64,000 nucleotides of DNA from Hyphomicrobiales bacterium (GCA_900472675.1 UCJA01000007.1:62001-126000); one strand, 5' to 3'; positions 8,259-18,152 are shown, numbered from the stretch's first letter. The notes: a model not told the origin generated them from the letters alone. A program made the numbers and translations.

Positions 8259-9848
8259 ATGACATCGCGCGATTTCTTCAAGCCGGGACACTCGGTCGCA
8301 ATCTCGGATCGCGGCATGGCTGCGACCTCCCATCCGCAGGCGACTCTTGCGGCGGTTGACATCCTGCGCGCTGGCGGCAATGCGGTCGATGCGGCGGTCG
8401 CGGCCGTGGCGCTCCAATCGGTCATTGATCCGCTGATGACAGGCATCGGCGGCGATTGCTTTGCGCTCTATTCACCGGCCGGCGGAACGCCTGTCGCGCT
8501 GAACGGATCCGGCCGCGCACCTGAGAAGGCCGAGCTGGACTATTTCATCGACAAGGGCTTTTCTTCCATCCCCGATGACAGCGCCCATGCCGTCACGGTG
8601 CCGGGCGCAGTCGACGCCTGGTGCCGGCTGATCGGAAGTCATGGCAGCCTTGGCATGGACCGGGTCCTGGCCGCGGCCATTGCCGCAGCCGAAGATGGCT
8701 ATTGCATCACACCGCGCGTCGCGCTCGACTGGGCGCGCTACAGCACCCGGGTCGGCAAGTTCGCAGGCTCCGCAAGCTACTTCCTCCCGAACGGCAGGGC
8801 GCCGGTGACCGGCCAGCGGATGACCAACCCGGCCTTGGCCGCGACCCTGCGCGCCATTGCGATGGGCGGCCGCGACGCCTTCTACAAAGGCCCGGTGGCC
8901 GAGGAAATCGTGAGCCTTCTGCAGTCGCTGGGCGGCCTGCACGAGGAAAGCGACTTCGCAAAATTCGAAGCCTTCGAGACCGCACCGATCTCGGCCAAAT
9001 ACCGGGGCCGTGACGTGCTGGAATGCCCGCCGAACGGCCAGGGGCTTGCAGCGCTGATGATCGCGCGCATCCTCGACGGCTTTGACCTCCGCGACCCAAC
9101 GCTGTCGGAAGCCGACCGTATTCATCTTCTCGCCGAAGCCTCGAAGGCAGCCTATGCCAGGCGCGACCAGGTGATCGCCGATCCAAAACATATGACGGCC
9201 GACGTCGATGCCATCCTCTCGGACAGTTCTATCAATGCGATCCGCTCCAAGATCAGCCTCGACAAGGCCGCCCCTGCCGGCACCTGGGACGGTCCGACCC
9301 ACAAGGACACCGTCTACGTGACCGTGGTCGACCGGGACGGCAACGCCGTCTCGCTGATCAACTCCATCTTCTTCGCCTTTGGCAGCGGCATCTATGCGCC
9401 GCGCTCCGGCGTGCTGCTGCAGAACCGCGGCGCCGGCTTCGTGGTCAAAAAAGGCCATCCCAACGCCATCGGCCCCGGCAAGCTGCCCTTCCACACCATC
9501 ATCCCCGGCATGCTGGCCGAAGGCGGCAAGACGCGCATGACCTTCGGCGTCATGGGCGGGCAATACCAGGCGGTCGGCCATTGCCATCTGCTCAGCCAGA
9601 TCCTCGATCGCGACATGGATCCGCAGCAGGCGAGCGACCAGCCGCGCAGCTTCTACTATGACGGCAAGCTGAGCCTCGAGCCGACCATTTCAGACGATGT
9701 GCGCGTCGATCTGGAGCGTCGTGGCCACGCGACGATCTGGGCGGACGAACCGATCGGCGGGGCGCAGGCGATCTACATCGACCACGAGCGGGGCGTGCTG
9801 CTGGGCGCCTCCGACCACCGCAAGGATGGCATCGCGCTGGGCTATTGA
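8259..9848 (+). CDS. Gamma-glutamyltransferase family protein (no export signal)
   Basis: This 529-residue N-terminal-nucleophile hydrolase has [30 protein letters not shown] family sequence near the start and the self-cleavage threonine at T351 ([19 protein letters not shown]). The start at 8259 has AGGAG 8 bases upstream. There is no signal peptide, unlike classical periplasmic GGT, so it should act in the cytosol on an imported or internally made gamma-glutamyl compound. Cleavage would give subunits of about 350 and 179 residues. It is divergent from the FCD regulator pair. The substrate is unknown. Confidence 0.9.
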   Translation: MTSRDFFKPGHSVAISDRGMAATSHPQATLAAVDILRAGGNAVDAAVAAVALQSVIDPLMTGIGGDCFALYSPAGGTPVALNGSGRAPEKAELDYFIDKGFSSIPDDSAHAVTVPGAVDAWCRLIGSHGSLGMDRVLAAAIAAAEDGYCITPRVALDWARYSTRVGKFAGSASYFLPNGRAPVTGQRMTNPALAATLRAIAMGGRDAFYKGPVAEEIVSLLQSLGGLHEESDFAKFEAFETAPISAKYRGRDVLECPPNGQGLAALMIARILDGFDLRDPTLSEADRIHLLAEASKAAYARRDQVIADPKHMTADVDAILSDSSINAIRSKISLDKAAPAGTWDGPTHKDTVYVTVVDRDGNAVSLINSIFFAFGSGIYAPRSGVLLQNRGAGFVVKKGHPNAIGPGKLPFHTIIPGMLAEGGKTRMTFGVMGGQYQAVGHCHLLSQILDRDMDPQQASDQPRSFYYDGKLSLEPTISDDVRVDLERRGHATIWADEPIGGAQAIYIDHERGVLLGASDHRKDGIALGY

Positions 9849-9858
9849 GCGGTCCCGG

Positions 9859-10899
9859 CTAGAAGCTGGTGATCACGGCGATGCCGGGCGTCTCCGCCTT
9901 GTCGAGGTTCGTCAGCTCGAACACCGCATCGGCCAAGGTCACCCGCTTCGAGATCAGCTGCTGCGGCGTCATCTTGCCCGCCGTCACCATGGCCAGCATG
10001 GCATCGTAGCGCCAGGCCTGCATGCCGTGGCTGCCATAGATTTCCAGCTCATGGCCGATTACCTGCGACATGGGGATCTGCGGCGTCGCATACTCCCCGA
10101 GCATCAGCCCCACCTGCACGTGCCGACCCCGGCGGCGCAGGTTCTTGATGGAGTTGAAGCAGGTCGTCGGATGGCCGAGCGCATCGATGGAGACATGCGC
10201 GCCGCCCTTGGTGATCTCGCGGACGGCCTCCACCACATCCGGCACGCTGCCGGCATTGATGGTGGCGACCGCGCCGCATTGCCGCGCAAAGGCCAGCTTG
10301 TCTTCGGTGAGGTCGATGCCGATGACCTGGGCGCCAATCGCGGTCGCGATCATGATCGCCGAAAGCCCGACGCCGCCGCAGCCATGCACCGCCACCCAGT
10401 CGCCAGGACCCGTGCGGGCCTGATCGACGACGGCGCGGAAAGATGTGGCAAAGCGGCAGCCGAGGCTTGCGGCGGTCGCATCGTCGATCTCTTCCGGCAG
10501 GTGCACGAGGTTGGTATCGGCATAGTCGAGCGCCACATATTCGGCAAACGAGCCCCAATGGGTAAACCCAGGCTGAAACTGGCTGGGGCAGACCTGCTGG
10601 TTGCCCGAATGGCATTCCGAACAGTGTCCGCAACCCGACACGAAGGGCACCGTCACCCGGTCGCCCACCTTGAAGCGCATGATGCCCTTGCCGACCGCCG
10701 CCACCGTGCCGGCGAGTTCATGGCCCGGTACATGCGGCAGCTGTATATCCGGATCGTGGCCCTTCCAGCCATGCCAGTCGCTGCGGCACAACCCGCTGGC
10801 ACCCACCTTGATCACCACGCCGTCGAACGTCGGCTCCGGATCGGGAAGCGTCCGGATCTCCGGCATCTGCCCGAAGGCTTCGTAGTACATGGCTTTCAT
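9859..10899 (-). CDS. Zinc-dependent medium-chain alcohol/polyol dehydrogenase
   Basis: This 346-residue MDR-superfamily dehydrogenase carries the catalytic zinc site (C in [10 protein letters not shown], then GHE), a structural zinc loop with four cysteines ([15 protein letters not shown]) and the NAD-binding motif [10 protein letters not shown]. The start at 10899 has AGAGG 7 bases upstream. It is divergent from an RbsBAC-type transporter, kinase and epimerase. This combination matches the D-altritol route described for Agrobacterium tumefaciens C58, where a zinc dehydrogenase makes D-tagatose. Altritol as substrate is therefore a context-based inference. Confidence 0.88.
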   Translation of the reverse strand: MKAMYYEAFGQMPEIRTLPDPEPTFDGVVIKVGASGLCRSDWHGWKGHDPDIQLPHVPGHELAGTVAAVGKGIMRFKVGDRVTVPFVSGCGHCSECHSGNQQVCPSQFQPGFTHWGSFAEYVALDYADTNLVHLPEEIDDATAASLGCRFATSFRAVVDQARTGPGDWVAVHGCGGVGLSAIMIATAIGAQVIGIDLTEDKLAFARQCGAVATINAGSVPDVVEAVREITKGGAHVSIDALGHPTTCFNSIKNLRRRGRHVQVGLMLGEYATPQIPMSQVIGHELEIYGSHGMQAWRYDAMLAMVTAGKMTPQQLISKRVTLADAVFELTNLDKAETPGIAVITSF

Positions 10900-11221
10900 C
10901 GGCAAACCTCTTTGCAAACGCACGGCGGCCAAGGGTCCCGAATCCGGATGTGATCGCGCTCCCTGTCCGGCTGCAAGGGTAGTTCACCCGGTTCCGCTTA
11001 CCAAGCCTTCCGACGCCGGTTCCTGTTGAGCAGTGCCGGACCCGGACCACGCGGTGCCGCGTCTCCGGTGATCGTCAGAGCACTTGCAATAAAGTCACGC
11101 GCGTATTTTAAAGTTGACGCGCGACAAGTTTATTGATTTGTATCGGCCATTCCGTGGACGGAGGAGGCCCGCCACGCGAGCCGAGCCTGAAGTGGCCTCG
11201 ACAATCGGGAGGACTATCCAA
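10900..11221. promoter_or_regulatory. Divergent promoter/operator region of the polyol cluster
   Basis: This 322-base gap separates the Zn dehydrogenase from the binding-protein gene. It includes a direct repeat AGTCACGCGCG (11093-11103) and AGTTGACGCGCG (11112-11123), and outer CAATAAA/TTTATTG arms (about 11087-11093 and 11129-11135). A possible rightward promoter is TTGACG (11114-11119) with TTGTAT (11138-11143) at an 18-base spacing, overlapping the repeat. The likely regulator is the LacI-type protein at 17115-18152. The part next to the dehydrogenase (10900-11060) shows nothing specific. Confidence 0.45.
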
Positions 11222-12112
11222 ATGACCTTATCTTCTTTCACCAAGACCCTGCTGGTATCCGGCAGCCTGATGTTTGCCGCCGCTTCGGTTCATGCCGAAG
11301 GCATCGGAGCATCGCTTCTCACCCAGCAGCACCCCTTCTATAACGAGCTGGCCAAGGCCATCACCGCCGAAGCCGGCGTCAAGAAGGTCAATGTCGAGAT
11401 CTCCATCGCCAACCAGGATCTCAACAAGCAGCTGGCCGACATCGAAGACTTCATCGTCAAGGGCGTCGACGTCATCATCATGTCGCCGGTCGACAGCAAG
11501 GGCGCGCTGGCCGCGGTCAAGCGGGCGGAAGCCTCGGGCATCAAGATCATCACCGTCGACGTTCCCGTCGAGGGCACCGAGGTTGCGTCCCACATCGGCA
11601 CCGACAACTATGCCGGCGGCGTGAAGGCTGGCGAACTCATGGCCGAACAGCTCGGCGGCAAGGGCAATGTCGCGATCATCGACTATCCGCTGGTCCAGTC
11701 GGTGGTGAACCGCGTCAACGGCTTCAAGGACGCGATCGCCAAGCATCCCGACATCAAGATCGTCTCGATCCAGACCGGCATCACCCGTGCGGAAGCCCTG
11801 GCGGTTGCCCAGAACATGCTGCAGGCCAACCCGGACATCAACGGCATCTTCGGCTTCGGCGATGACGCAGCCCTGGCTGCCTCCGTTGCGGTGAAGTCCT
11901 CCGGCCTGACCGGCAAGGTCAAGGTGATCGGCTTCGACGGCATGCCGGAAGCCATGAAGGCGGTTGACGGCGACCCCGACATGGTCGGCGTGATCCAGCA
12001 GTTCCCCGACCAGATGGGCAAGCTTGCCGTCGACACCGCCATCAAGGTCGCAGCCGGCGAAACCGTACCGGCCCAGCAGCCGATCGTCCCGGGCGTCTAC
12101 GTCAAGAAGTAG
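11222..12112 (+). CDS. Sugar/polyol periplasmic binding protein (RbsB/Peripla_BP_4 type)
   Basis: This secreted protein of 296 residues has a signal peptide (MTLSSFTKTLLVSGSLMF..., cleavage near VHA-EG) and a type I periplasmic fold. Typical pentose/polyol-binding sequence includes IEDFIVKGVDVIIMSPVDS, HIGTDNYAGG and GIFGFGDDAALAA. The ribosome site GGGAGG precedes the ATG. It heads a rightward operon binding protein-ATPase-permease-kinase-epimerase. The ligand is predicted to be a hexitol such as D-altritol or galactitol from the downstream enzymes. Confidence 0.92.
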   Translation: MTLSSFTKTLLVSGSLMFAAASVHAEGIGASLLTQQHPFYNELAKAITAEAGVKKVNVEISIANQDLNKQLADIEDFIVKGVDVIIMSPVDSKGALAAVKRAEASGIKIITVDVPVEGTEVASHIGTDNYAGGVKAGELMAEQLGGKGNVAIIDYPLVQSVVNRVNGFKDAIAKHPDIKIVSIQTGITRAEALAVAQNMLQANPDINGIFGFGDDAALAASVAVKSSGLTGKVKVIGFDGMPEAMKAVDGDPDMVGVIQQFPDQMGKLAVDTAIKVAAGETVPAQQPIVPGVYVKK

Positions 12113-12161
12113 CAGCCCGCTAAGGCCGCGCCCTCAAAGGCCCGGCATTGCAGGCTGACCC

Positions 12162-12194
12162 TCGCAGCGGCGTCCCCACCGGGCGCCGCTGCGA
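12162..12194 (+). other. Strong intra-operon hairpin between binding-protein and ATPase genes
   Basis: TCGCAGCGGCG at 12162-12172 pairs perfectly with CGCCGCTGCGA at 12184-12194 around an 11-base loop that can itself pair CCC/GGG. There is no T-run after it, so it is unlikely to be a full terminator. Hairpins in this position commonly shield the binding-protein mRNA and raise its output over the membrane parts. That role is inferred. Confidence 0.6.
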
Positions 12195-12216
12195 CCGACC
12201 CACGAGAGGCAACCCC

Positions 12217-13728
12217 ATGACCAGTCCGGACGCAGTTCTCGAGATCACAGATGTCACCAAGACGTTCGGCGTGGTCGCGGCGCTGAAGGATATGCGGCTG
12301 AACGTGCGTGCCGGCCGCGTCCATACCATCCTGGGCGAAAACGGCGCGGGCAAATCCACGCTGATGAAGATCCTGGCCGGCGTCTACCAGCCCACCTCTG
12401 GCACCATGACGCTGGATGGAAAGCCTTACGCGCCGAGAAACCCGCAGGATGCCGCTAGCGCCGGTCTGACGATCGTTTTCCAGGAACTCAGCCTCTGCAA
12501 CAATCTGACGGTCGCTGAAAACATCCTGGCCACCCGCGAGCCCTCCACCGCAGGCTTCATCAACGACAAGGCTCTCGTCCGCAAGGCAGCAGCGCTCGTC
12601 GCCGATCTCAAGCTCCCCGTGTCCGTCACTGCACGCGTCGGCGAGCTTTCCATCGCGCAGCGCCAGCTTGTGGAGATCGCCAAGGGCCTGAGCATCGATG
12701 CCAAGGTCGTCATTCTCGACGAGCCCACCTCATCACTCAGCGACAGCGAAGCCGAAATCCTTTTCGACATCATCGACCGGCTGAAGGCCGATGGCGTCGC
12801 GATCATCTATATCTCCCACCGCATGGAAGAGATCATGCGGGTGAGCGACGATATCACCGTGGTCCGCGACGGCAGCTACATCACCACCCGTGAGAAGGCC
12901 GACACCACGATCGAAGAGCTGATCGCGCTGATGGTCGGCCGCAACATGGAAGAGATCTATCCGCCCCGCGAGGTTGCCGCCCCGCTAAAGACGACGGCCC
13001 CGGTTCTTGCGGTAAGCGACCTCTCCCGCGAGGGTGAATTCTCCGGCGTCTCCTTCGATGTCCGCCCCGGCGAGATCCTCGGCTTCTTCGGCCTGATCGG
13101 CTCCGGGCGCTCGGAAGTGATGAACACGCTGTTCGGCATGCGCAAGGCCTCCGCCGGAACCGTCGCCATCGACGGCACCGAGGTGTCGATCAGCTCGCCT
13201 GTCGATGCGATCAACCGCCACATCGGCTTCGTCACGGAAAACCGCAAGGAAGAAGGGCTGGTGCTCAGCCACAGCGTCGAGCGCAACATCTCCATGGTGG
13301 CGCTGAACGCCTTTGCGAGCCGGCTCGGCTGGCTGAAGCGCGGCCGCGAGCGGGTCGCTGCCACCGACGAGGTGAACCGCCTTTCCATCAAGACCGCATC
13401 CCTGGACACCATTGCTGGCGCCCTCTCCGGCGGCAACCAGCAGAAGATCGTGCTGGCCAAATGGCTGCTAACCGCACCGAAAATCCTTCTTCTCGACGAG
13501 CCGACCCGCGGCGTCGACGTCGGCGCCAAGTTTGAAATCTACAAGATCATTCGCCAGCTCGCGGCAGAAGGCACAGCCATCCTGCTGGTCTCCTCCGAGC
13601 TTCCGGAAGTCATTGGCATGAGCGACCGCGTGGTCGTGATGAGCGAGGGCAAGGTGACGGCGATTGCCGACCCGGACCGAATGACGCCGGAAAAGATCAT
13701 GAGCTTCGCTACAGGATTCCCATCATGA
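12217..13728 (+). CDS. Sugar/polyol ABC transporter ATP-binding protein (RbsA type, two ATPase domains)
   Basis: This 503-residue protein is the usual RbsA length and has two fused nucleotide-binding domains. The N-terminal half has Walker A GENGAGKST and Walker B VVILDEPTSSLSD. The C-terminal half has the degenerate Walker A typical of this class (GLIGSGRSE), the LSGGNQQK signature and ILLLDEPTRGVDVGAK. It energises the adjacent permease, whose ATG overlaps its stop codon as ATGA (13725-13728), implying translational coupling. It lies in the cytoplasm at the membrane. Confidence 0.95.
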   Translation: MTSPDAVLEITDVTKTFGVVAALKDMRLNVRAGRVHTILGENGAGKSTLMKILAGVYQPTSGTMTLDGKPYAPRNPQDAASAGLTIVFQELSLCNNLTVAENILATREPSTAGFINDKALVRKAAALVADLKLPVSVTARVGELSIAQRQLVEIAKGLSIDAKVVILDEPTSSLSDSEAEILFDIIDRLKADGVAIIYISHRMEEIMRVSDDITVVRDGSYITTREKADTTIEELIALMVGRNMEEIYPPREVAAPLKTTAPVLAVSDLSREGEFSGVSFDVRPGEILGFFGLIGSGRSEVMNTLFGMRKASAGTVAIDGTEVSISSPVDAINRHIGFVTENRKEEGLVLSHSVERNISMVALNAFASRLGWLKRGRERVAATDEVNRLSIKTASLDTIAGALSGGNQQKIVLAKWLLTAPKILLLDEPTRGVDVGAKFEIYKIIRQLAAEGTAILLVSSELPEVIGMSDRVVVMSEGKVTAIADPDRMTPEKIMSFATGFPS

Positions 13729-14687
13729 ATGAACAAAACGCCGCCAGAACCGCCTTCATGCAGGTGCTGAAGCAATACGGCGGCATCTTTCTGTCGCTGA
13801 TCGTGCTCTGCGTGATCTTCTCGCTCACCAACCAGCGCTTCATGTCGCTGGCCAATTTCCTGAACGTGCTGCAGCAGGTCTCGGTGATCGCAATCGCGGC
13901 CTTCGGCATGACCTGGGTGATCCTGCTCGGCGAAATCGACCTGTCGATCGGCTCGATCATCGCGGTGGCCGGCATGGTCGGCGCCCAGTGCCTGGCCTTC
14001 GGCCTCGGCTTCGTCCCGGCAATCGCGCTGACGCTACTGGCGGGCGCCCTGCTCGGCCTGGTCAACGGCGTGCTGACCGCCAAGCTGCTGCTGCCCTCGT
14101 TCATCGTCACGGTGGCCACCATGGGCATTTATCGCGGCCTGGTCAGCCTGCCCACCAATGGCGCCCCGGCGATGATCCTGGAACCGGCCTGGACGGCGAT
14201 CGGCACCCAGAGCTTCCTCGGCATCCCGATCGTCATCTGGTTCGTCGCCGTCCTGTTCCTGTTCAACCACATCCTGCTCAGCAAGACGACCTTCGGCCGC
14301 CGCGCCTACCTGACCGGCGGCAACCGCGAAGCCGCCCTCTATTCGGGGATCAAGGTCGACCGGCTGAAGATCATGATCTTCATGATCTCGGGCATCATGG
14401 CGGCGATCAGCGGCATCCTGCTCTCCTCGCGCCTGTTCTCGGCCCAGACCAATGCCGGCATGAGCTATGAGCTGGACGCGATCGCGGCTGCCGTGCTCGG
14501 CGGCACCAGTCTTGCGGGCGGCGTCGGCACCATGATCGGCACGCTGATCGGCGCCCTGATCATCGGCGTCCTCAACAACGGCATGAACATGATGTCGGTC
14601 CCCTATTTCTACCAGCTGATCGTCAAGGGCCTTGTGATCCTCATCGCCGTGTATCTGGATGTGCGCTCCAAGCGCGCCAAACAGTAG
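13725..14687 (+). CDS. Sugar/polyol ABC transporter permease (RbsC type)
   Basis: This 320-residue inner-membrane protein has about eight to ten hydrophobic segments. Family sequence includes WVILLGEIDLSIGSIIAVAG and the ATPase-contact region FGRRAYLTGGNREAALYSGI, then AVLGGTSLAGGVGT. It overlaps the ATPase gene by 4 bases and precedes the kinase by 14 bases. A single permease gene implies a homodimer, as in ribose-type systems. Confidence 0.94.
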   Translation: MNEQNAARTAFMQVLKQYGGIFLSLIVLCVIFSLTNQRFMSLANFLNVLQQVSVIAIAAFGMTWVILLGEIDLSIGSIIAVAGMVGAQCLAFGLGFVPAIALTLLAGALLGLVNGVLTAKLLLPSFIVTVATMGIYRGLVSLPTNGAPAMILEPAWTAIGTQSFLGIPIVIWFVAVLFLFNHILLSKTTFGRRAYLTGGNREAALYSGIKVDRLKIMIFMISGIMAAISGILLSSRLFSAQTNAGMSYELDAIAAAVLGGTSLAGGVGTMIGTLIGALIIGVLNNGMNMMSVPYFYQLIVKGLVILIAVYLDVRSKRAKQ

Positions 14688-14701
14688 GAGCGGAGAGATC
14701 C

Positions 14702-15646
14702 ATGTCGAAAATTCTGACCATCGGCGAAATCCTCGTCGAGATCATCGCCATCGAGCGCGGCAACGGCTTCCGCGAGGCGGTTCCCCTGATCGGCCCTTTC
14801 CCCTCCGGCGCACCGGCCATCTTCATCGACCAGGTCGGCAAGCTTGGCCAGGACTGCGCCATCATCTCGACCGTCGGCGACGACGACTTCGGCTGGGTCA
14901 ACATCGATCGCCTGACCCGCGACGGGGTGGATGTCTCCGGCATCGAGGTCGTGCCGCAGGGCACCACCGGCAGCGCCTTCGTCCGCTACCGCGAGGATGG
15001 CAGCCGCGCCTTCGTGTTCAACATCCTCCACAGCGCCTGTGGGCAGATTGAACTGAACGACAAGACCCGCGTGCTGATCGACGGTTGCACCCACATGCAC
15101 GTGATGGGAACCGCACTCTACGCGCCAAGCGTGGTGCTGAGCATTCTGGACGCGGTCGACAGGATCAAGGCGAAGGGCGGCACCGTTTCCTTCGATCCGA
15201 ACCTGCGCCCGGAAATCCTCGATAGCCCCGGCATGCGCGAAGCGCTGCAGACGGTGCTTTCCAAGACGGACCTGTTCATGCCGAGCGGCGAAGAGCTGTT
15301 TCTGTTTGCGAACGCGCAGACCGAAAAGGAAGCCATCGACGAGTTGCTGGCGAAAGGTATCAAGGCTGTGGTGATCAAGCGCGGCCAGCACGGGGCAAGT
15401 TATTTTGACAAGGACACCGCCATCGACGTCAAGGGCTTCAAGGTCGAGGAGATCGATCCGACCGGTGCCGGCGATTGCTTCGGCGCGACCTTCGTCACCT
15501 TCTGGCTGAACGGCGCAGCACCGCAAGACGCGCTGCGCTACGCCAATGCCTCCGGTGCCCGCGCCGTGACCCGGGCCGGCCCCATGGAAGGCGCCTCGAC
15601 CCGAGCCGAACTCGATGCCCTCATCCAATCCCAGGAACGCAGCTGA
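14702..15646 (+). CDS. PfkB-family sugar kinase, probably D-tagatose 6-kinase
   Basis: This 314-residue cytosolic ribokinase-fold enzyme has the C-terminal catalytic motif DPTGAGDCFGATF (Asp base within GAGD) and the N-terminal sugar-binding segment of PfkB proteins. In the C58 altritol/galactitol pathway a kinase of this kind phosphorylates tagatose before a GatZ-like epimerase acts, and the gene here directly precedes such an epimerase (1 base between stop and next ATG). The exact ketose is inferred from that pairing; fructose or another ketohexose is possible. Confidence 0.85.
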   Translation: MSKILTIGEILVEIIAIERGNGFREAVPLIGPFPSGAPAIFIDQVGKLGQDCAIISTVGDDDFGWVNIDRLTRDGVDVSGIEVVPQGTTGSAFVRYREDGSRAFVFNILHSACGQIELNDKTRVLIDGCTHMHVMGTALYAPSVVLSILDAVDRIKAKGGTVSFDPNLRPEILDSPGMREALQTVLSKTDLFMPSGEELFLFANAQTEKEAIDELLAKGIKAVVIKRGQHGASYFDKDTAIDVKGFKVEEIDPTGAGDCFGATFVTFWLNGAAPQDALRYANASGARAVTRAGPMEGASTRAELDALIQSQERS

Positions 15647-15647
15647 C

Positions 15648-16925
15648 ATGCAGAACTATCTTTCCGATCTTGCCTCGTGGCGGAACGGCCGGAGCGCCAA
15701 AGGCATCCCGTCGATCTGCTCGGCCCATCCGCTGGTGATCGAAGCCTCCATGCGGCATGCGCTGCGCGCAAAGGCGCATCTGCTCGTCGAGGCCACCTGC
15801 AACCAGGTCAACCAGGACGGCGGCTACACCGGTATGACACCGGCGGGTTTCCGCACCTTCGTCGAGGAAATCGCCGCACGCACCGGCTTCCCGATGGAAA
15901 AGCTCATTCTCGGAGGCGATCACCTCGGCCCCAACCCCTGGAAGCATCTCGCCGCCGAAGAGGCGATGGCCAAGGCCTGCACGATGATCGAGGCCTATGC
16001 CAGCGCCGGCTTCACCAAGCTTCACCTGGACACCAGCATGGGCTGTGCGGGAGAGCCCGTCGCCCTGCCCGACGCGGTGACCGCCAAACGCGCCGCACGC
16101 CTGGCCGCAACCGCCGAAGCGGCACTGGACGGTCACCAGGGCATCAAGCCCGTCTATGTCATCGGCACCGAAGTGCCGATCCCGGGCGGCGCCATGGAAG
16201 AACTGGACGTGCTGGAAGTCACAAAAGCTGCAGCCGCCCGCGAAACCGTGGAGGTGCATCGCAAGGCCTTCGAGGCCGCCAGCGCAACGGATGCCTTTAC
16301 GCGGGTGGTGGCGGCAGTGGTGCAGCCCGGCGTCGAATTCGGCAATGAAAACGTCATCGCCTATAAGTCCGCGGAAGCAAGCGAACTCGCCGCCTCGCTT
16401 GCGCAGCTGCCGGGCCTGGTCTTTGAGGCCCATTCCACAGATTACCAGACGCCTGAGGCCCTGCGGCAGCTCGTGCTCGATGGCTTCGCCATCCTGAAGG
16501 TCGGACCCGGCCTCACCTTTGCCCTGCGCGAAGCCTTCTACGGCCTGGACCAGATTGCCGAGTTCCTGTTTCCGGGCAAGCGCCACGAGACCTTGATCGC
16601 GACCATGGAACGGGTCCTGACGGCAGACCCGAAGAACTGGGAAAAATACTATCACGGCGCCGACGGCGAGCGGCGGATCCAGCGGCATTTCAGCTACAGC
16701 GACCGCATTCGCTACTACTGGCCGCATCCGGAGGTGGACGCCGCCGTCAAGGCGCTGTTCGATCTTCTGGACGGGGTCGATATCCCCGAAACCATGGTCA
16801 GCCAGTATCTTCAGGCGTCCTATCTCGCCTTGCGCGAAGGGCGGGTCCAGCCGCGTGCCAGGGACCTGGCGCTTGCGGCGGTGGATCATGTGCTGGAAGA
16901 CTATTTCGCCGCCTGCCGCGCCTGA
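15648..16925 (+). CDS. GatZ/KbaZ-like D-tagatose-6-phosphate 4-epimerase
   Basis: This 425-residue protein belongs to the GatZ/KbaZ family, once taken for an aldolase subunit. Family sequence includes LLVEATCNQVNQDGGYTGM, LGGDHLGPNPW and KLHLDTSMGC. In A. tumefaciens C58 a homologue acts alone as a tagatose-6-phosphate 4-epimerase, giving fructose 6-phosphate. No GatY/KbaY aldolase is present here, which supports that reading. The start at 15648 is chosen over upstream in-frame codons that would overlap the kinase gene; AGGAA lies 12 bases upstream. Confidence 0.87.
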   Translation: MQNYLSDLASWRNGRSAKGIPSICSAHPLVIEASMRHALRAKAHLLVEATCNQVNQDGGYTGMTPAGFRTFVEEIAARTGFPMEKLILGGDHLGPNPWKHLAAEEAMAKACTMIEAYASAGFTKLHLDTSMGCAGEPVALPDAVTAKRAARLAATAEAALDGHQGIKPVYVIGTEVPIPGGAMEELDVLEVTKAAAARETVEVHRKAFEAASATDAFTRVVAAVVQPGVEFGNENVIAYKSAEASELAASLAQLPGLVFEAHSTDYQTPEALRQLVLDGFAILKVGPGLTFALREAFYGLDQIAEFLFPGKRHETLIATMERVLTADPKNWEKYYHGADGERRIQRHFSYSDRIRYYWPHPEVDAAVKALFDLLDGVDIPETMVSQYLQASYLALREGRVQPRARDLALAAVDHVLEDYFAACRA

Positions 16926-16962
16926 GCGCTTGGGCTTGATATGCCGGGCTCCCCCGCCTTAA

Positions 16963-17066
16963 GCATGTCGCGCAAAAGTGGGCAGCGGCTTTGCGACAAC
17001 GACATGCGATAAAACAGAAACCTAAAGCGTGAAGAGCGAATCTGAAAGATCGCGACACGCCTTAGG
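16963..17066. repeat. Rhizobial-type intergenic palindromic repeat element
   Basis: Two nested dyads lie in the gap before the LacI gene. GCATGTCG (16963-16970) pairs with CGACATGC (17000-17007), with an inner CGCAAAAG/CTTTGCG stem. CCTAAAGCGTG (17021-17031) pairs, with one mismatch, with CACGCCTTAGG (17056-17066). This composition, with the AAAACA link and CCTAAAGCG, matches from memory a mosaic repeat scattered through Rhizobium/Agrobacterium genomes (RIME-like). I found only one copy in this window. It may affect transcript ends between the epimerase and regulator genes. Confidence 0.7.
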
Positions 17067-17114
17067 TGTGGGGTTGGGTCAGGTCAGTGGTCAATCGAAC
17101 GGGCGGAGCGGAAA

Positions 17115-18152
17115 GTGTCGGACAGGCAGATCAAGACCATGGAGGATTTCTCCGAATTCGTCGGACTGTCCCGCCCAACGGTGTCCAAATACTTTAACGA
17201 TCCCGCGTCCGTTCGCCGTAAGACCCGCGACCTGATCGAAGTCGCGCTCAAGGAGAGCGGCTTTCGCCCCAACATGTTTGCGGTCAACCTCAACCGGCGC
17301 CGCAGCAACATCATCGGCATCATCATCCCGAACTCGATCGACCCGTTCTACATGGCGCTGACGCGGCGCATGGAGAGCATCGCCAATGCATCGGGGTTCC
17401 TCGCCTTCGTCCTCTCGTCGGACGGTGACGCCCGGCTGGAAGCCCAGGCGATCGAGACCTTCAAGTCCCTGAACGTCGCGGGTGCGGTGATCGCGCCGCT
17501 CGGCGTCGGATCGCATCACGAGCGGTTGCGGCTCCTGAGCGAAACCATACCGCTGGTCTACGTGGACTCGCCCCTCGACGACACCTCTCCTTTTGTCGGA
17601 ACCAACAACCGGCAGAGCTTTCAGCTGATGGTCGACTATCTCTGCCGCTCCGGCGAGCCGCCCTGCTATCTCGGCATGCCGGCCGTCAACACCAATGCCC
17701 GCACCCGCGAGACCGCCTATATCGAAGCTATGCAGCAGCTGAAGATGGAGCCGATCCTGCTGCCGGTGGCAGGCGTCGCAGACTGGGATTTCGAGCGGTT
17801 CGGCTACGAGCAGGTGACGCGTCTCATCGAGACCAAGGCCCTGCCCACCCGCACCATCCTGTGCGCCAACGACCGTATCGCCTTTGGCGCCATATCGGCC
17901 GCCTACCATGCCGGTCTTCGGGTCGGCCAGACCGGCCATGGCGACCTGCGAATCGCCGGCCACGACGACCACCCGCTCTCCCGCTACGCCTGTCCGCCGA
18001 TCACCACGGTTGCCCAGAACTACAACCAGATCGGCCAGCTGGCGATGGATCTTCTGCTGCGCATGAGCGGCCAGGGCGAGGACGAGGCGACGCATGTGGG
18101 CGGCGACACCATCCTCTTGAACGGCGAGATCATGCTGAGGGGATCGGCCTAG
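17115..18152 (+). CDS. LacI-family transcriptional regulator
   Basis: This 345-residue regulator has an N-terminal helix-turn-helix (EDFSEFVGLSRPTVSKYFNDPASVRRKTR, about residues 10-38) and a hinge leading to a periplasmic-binding-like effector domain. It starts with GTG at 17115, preceded by GGAG at 6 bases. It ends the polyol cluster in the same direction but after a repeat-bearing gap, so it probably has its own promoter. It most likely represses the transporter/kinase/epimerase operon and the divergent dehydrogenase, with a sugar or polyol as inducer. Confidence 0.92.
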   Translation: MSDRQIKTMEDFSEFVGLSRPTVSKYFNDPASVRRKTRDLIEVALKESGFRPNMFAVNLNRRRSNIIGIIIPNSIDPFYMALTRRMESIANASGFLAFVLSSDGDARLEAQAIETFKSLNVAGAVIAPLGVGSHHERLRLLSETIPLVYVDSPLDDTSPFVGTNNRQSFQLMVDYLCRSGEPPCYLGMPAVNTNARTRETAYIEAMQQLKMEPILLPVAGVADWDFERFGYEQVTRLIETKALPTRTILCANDRIAFGAISAAYHAGLRVGQTGHGDLRIAGHDDHPLSRYACPPITTVAQNYNQIGQLAMDLLLRMSGQGEDEATHVGGDTILLNGEIMLRGSA

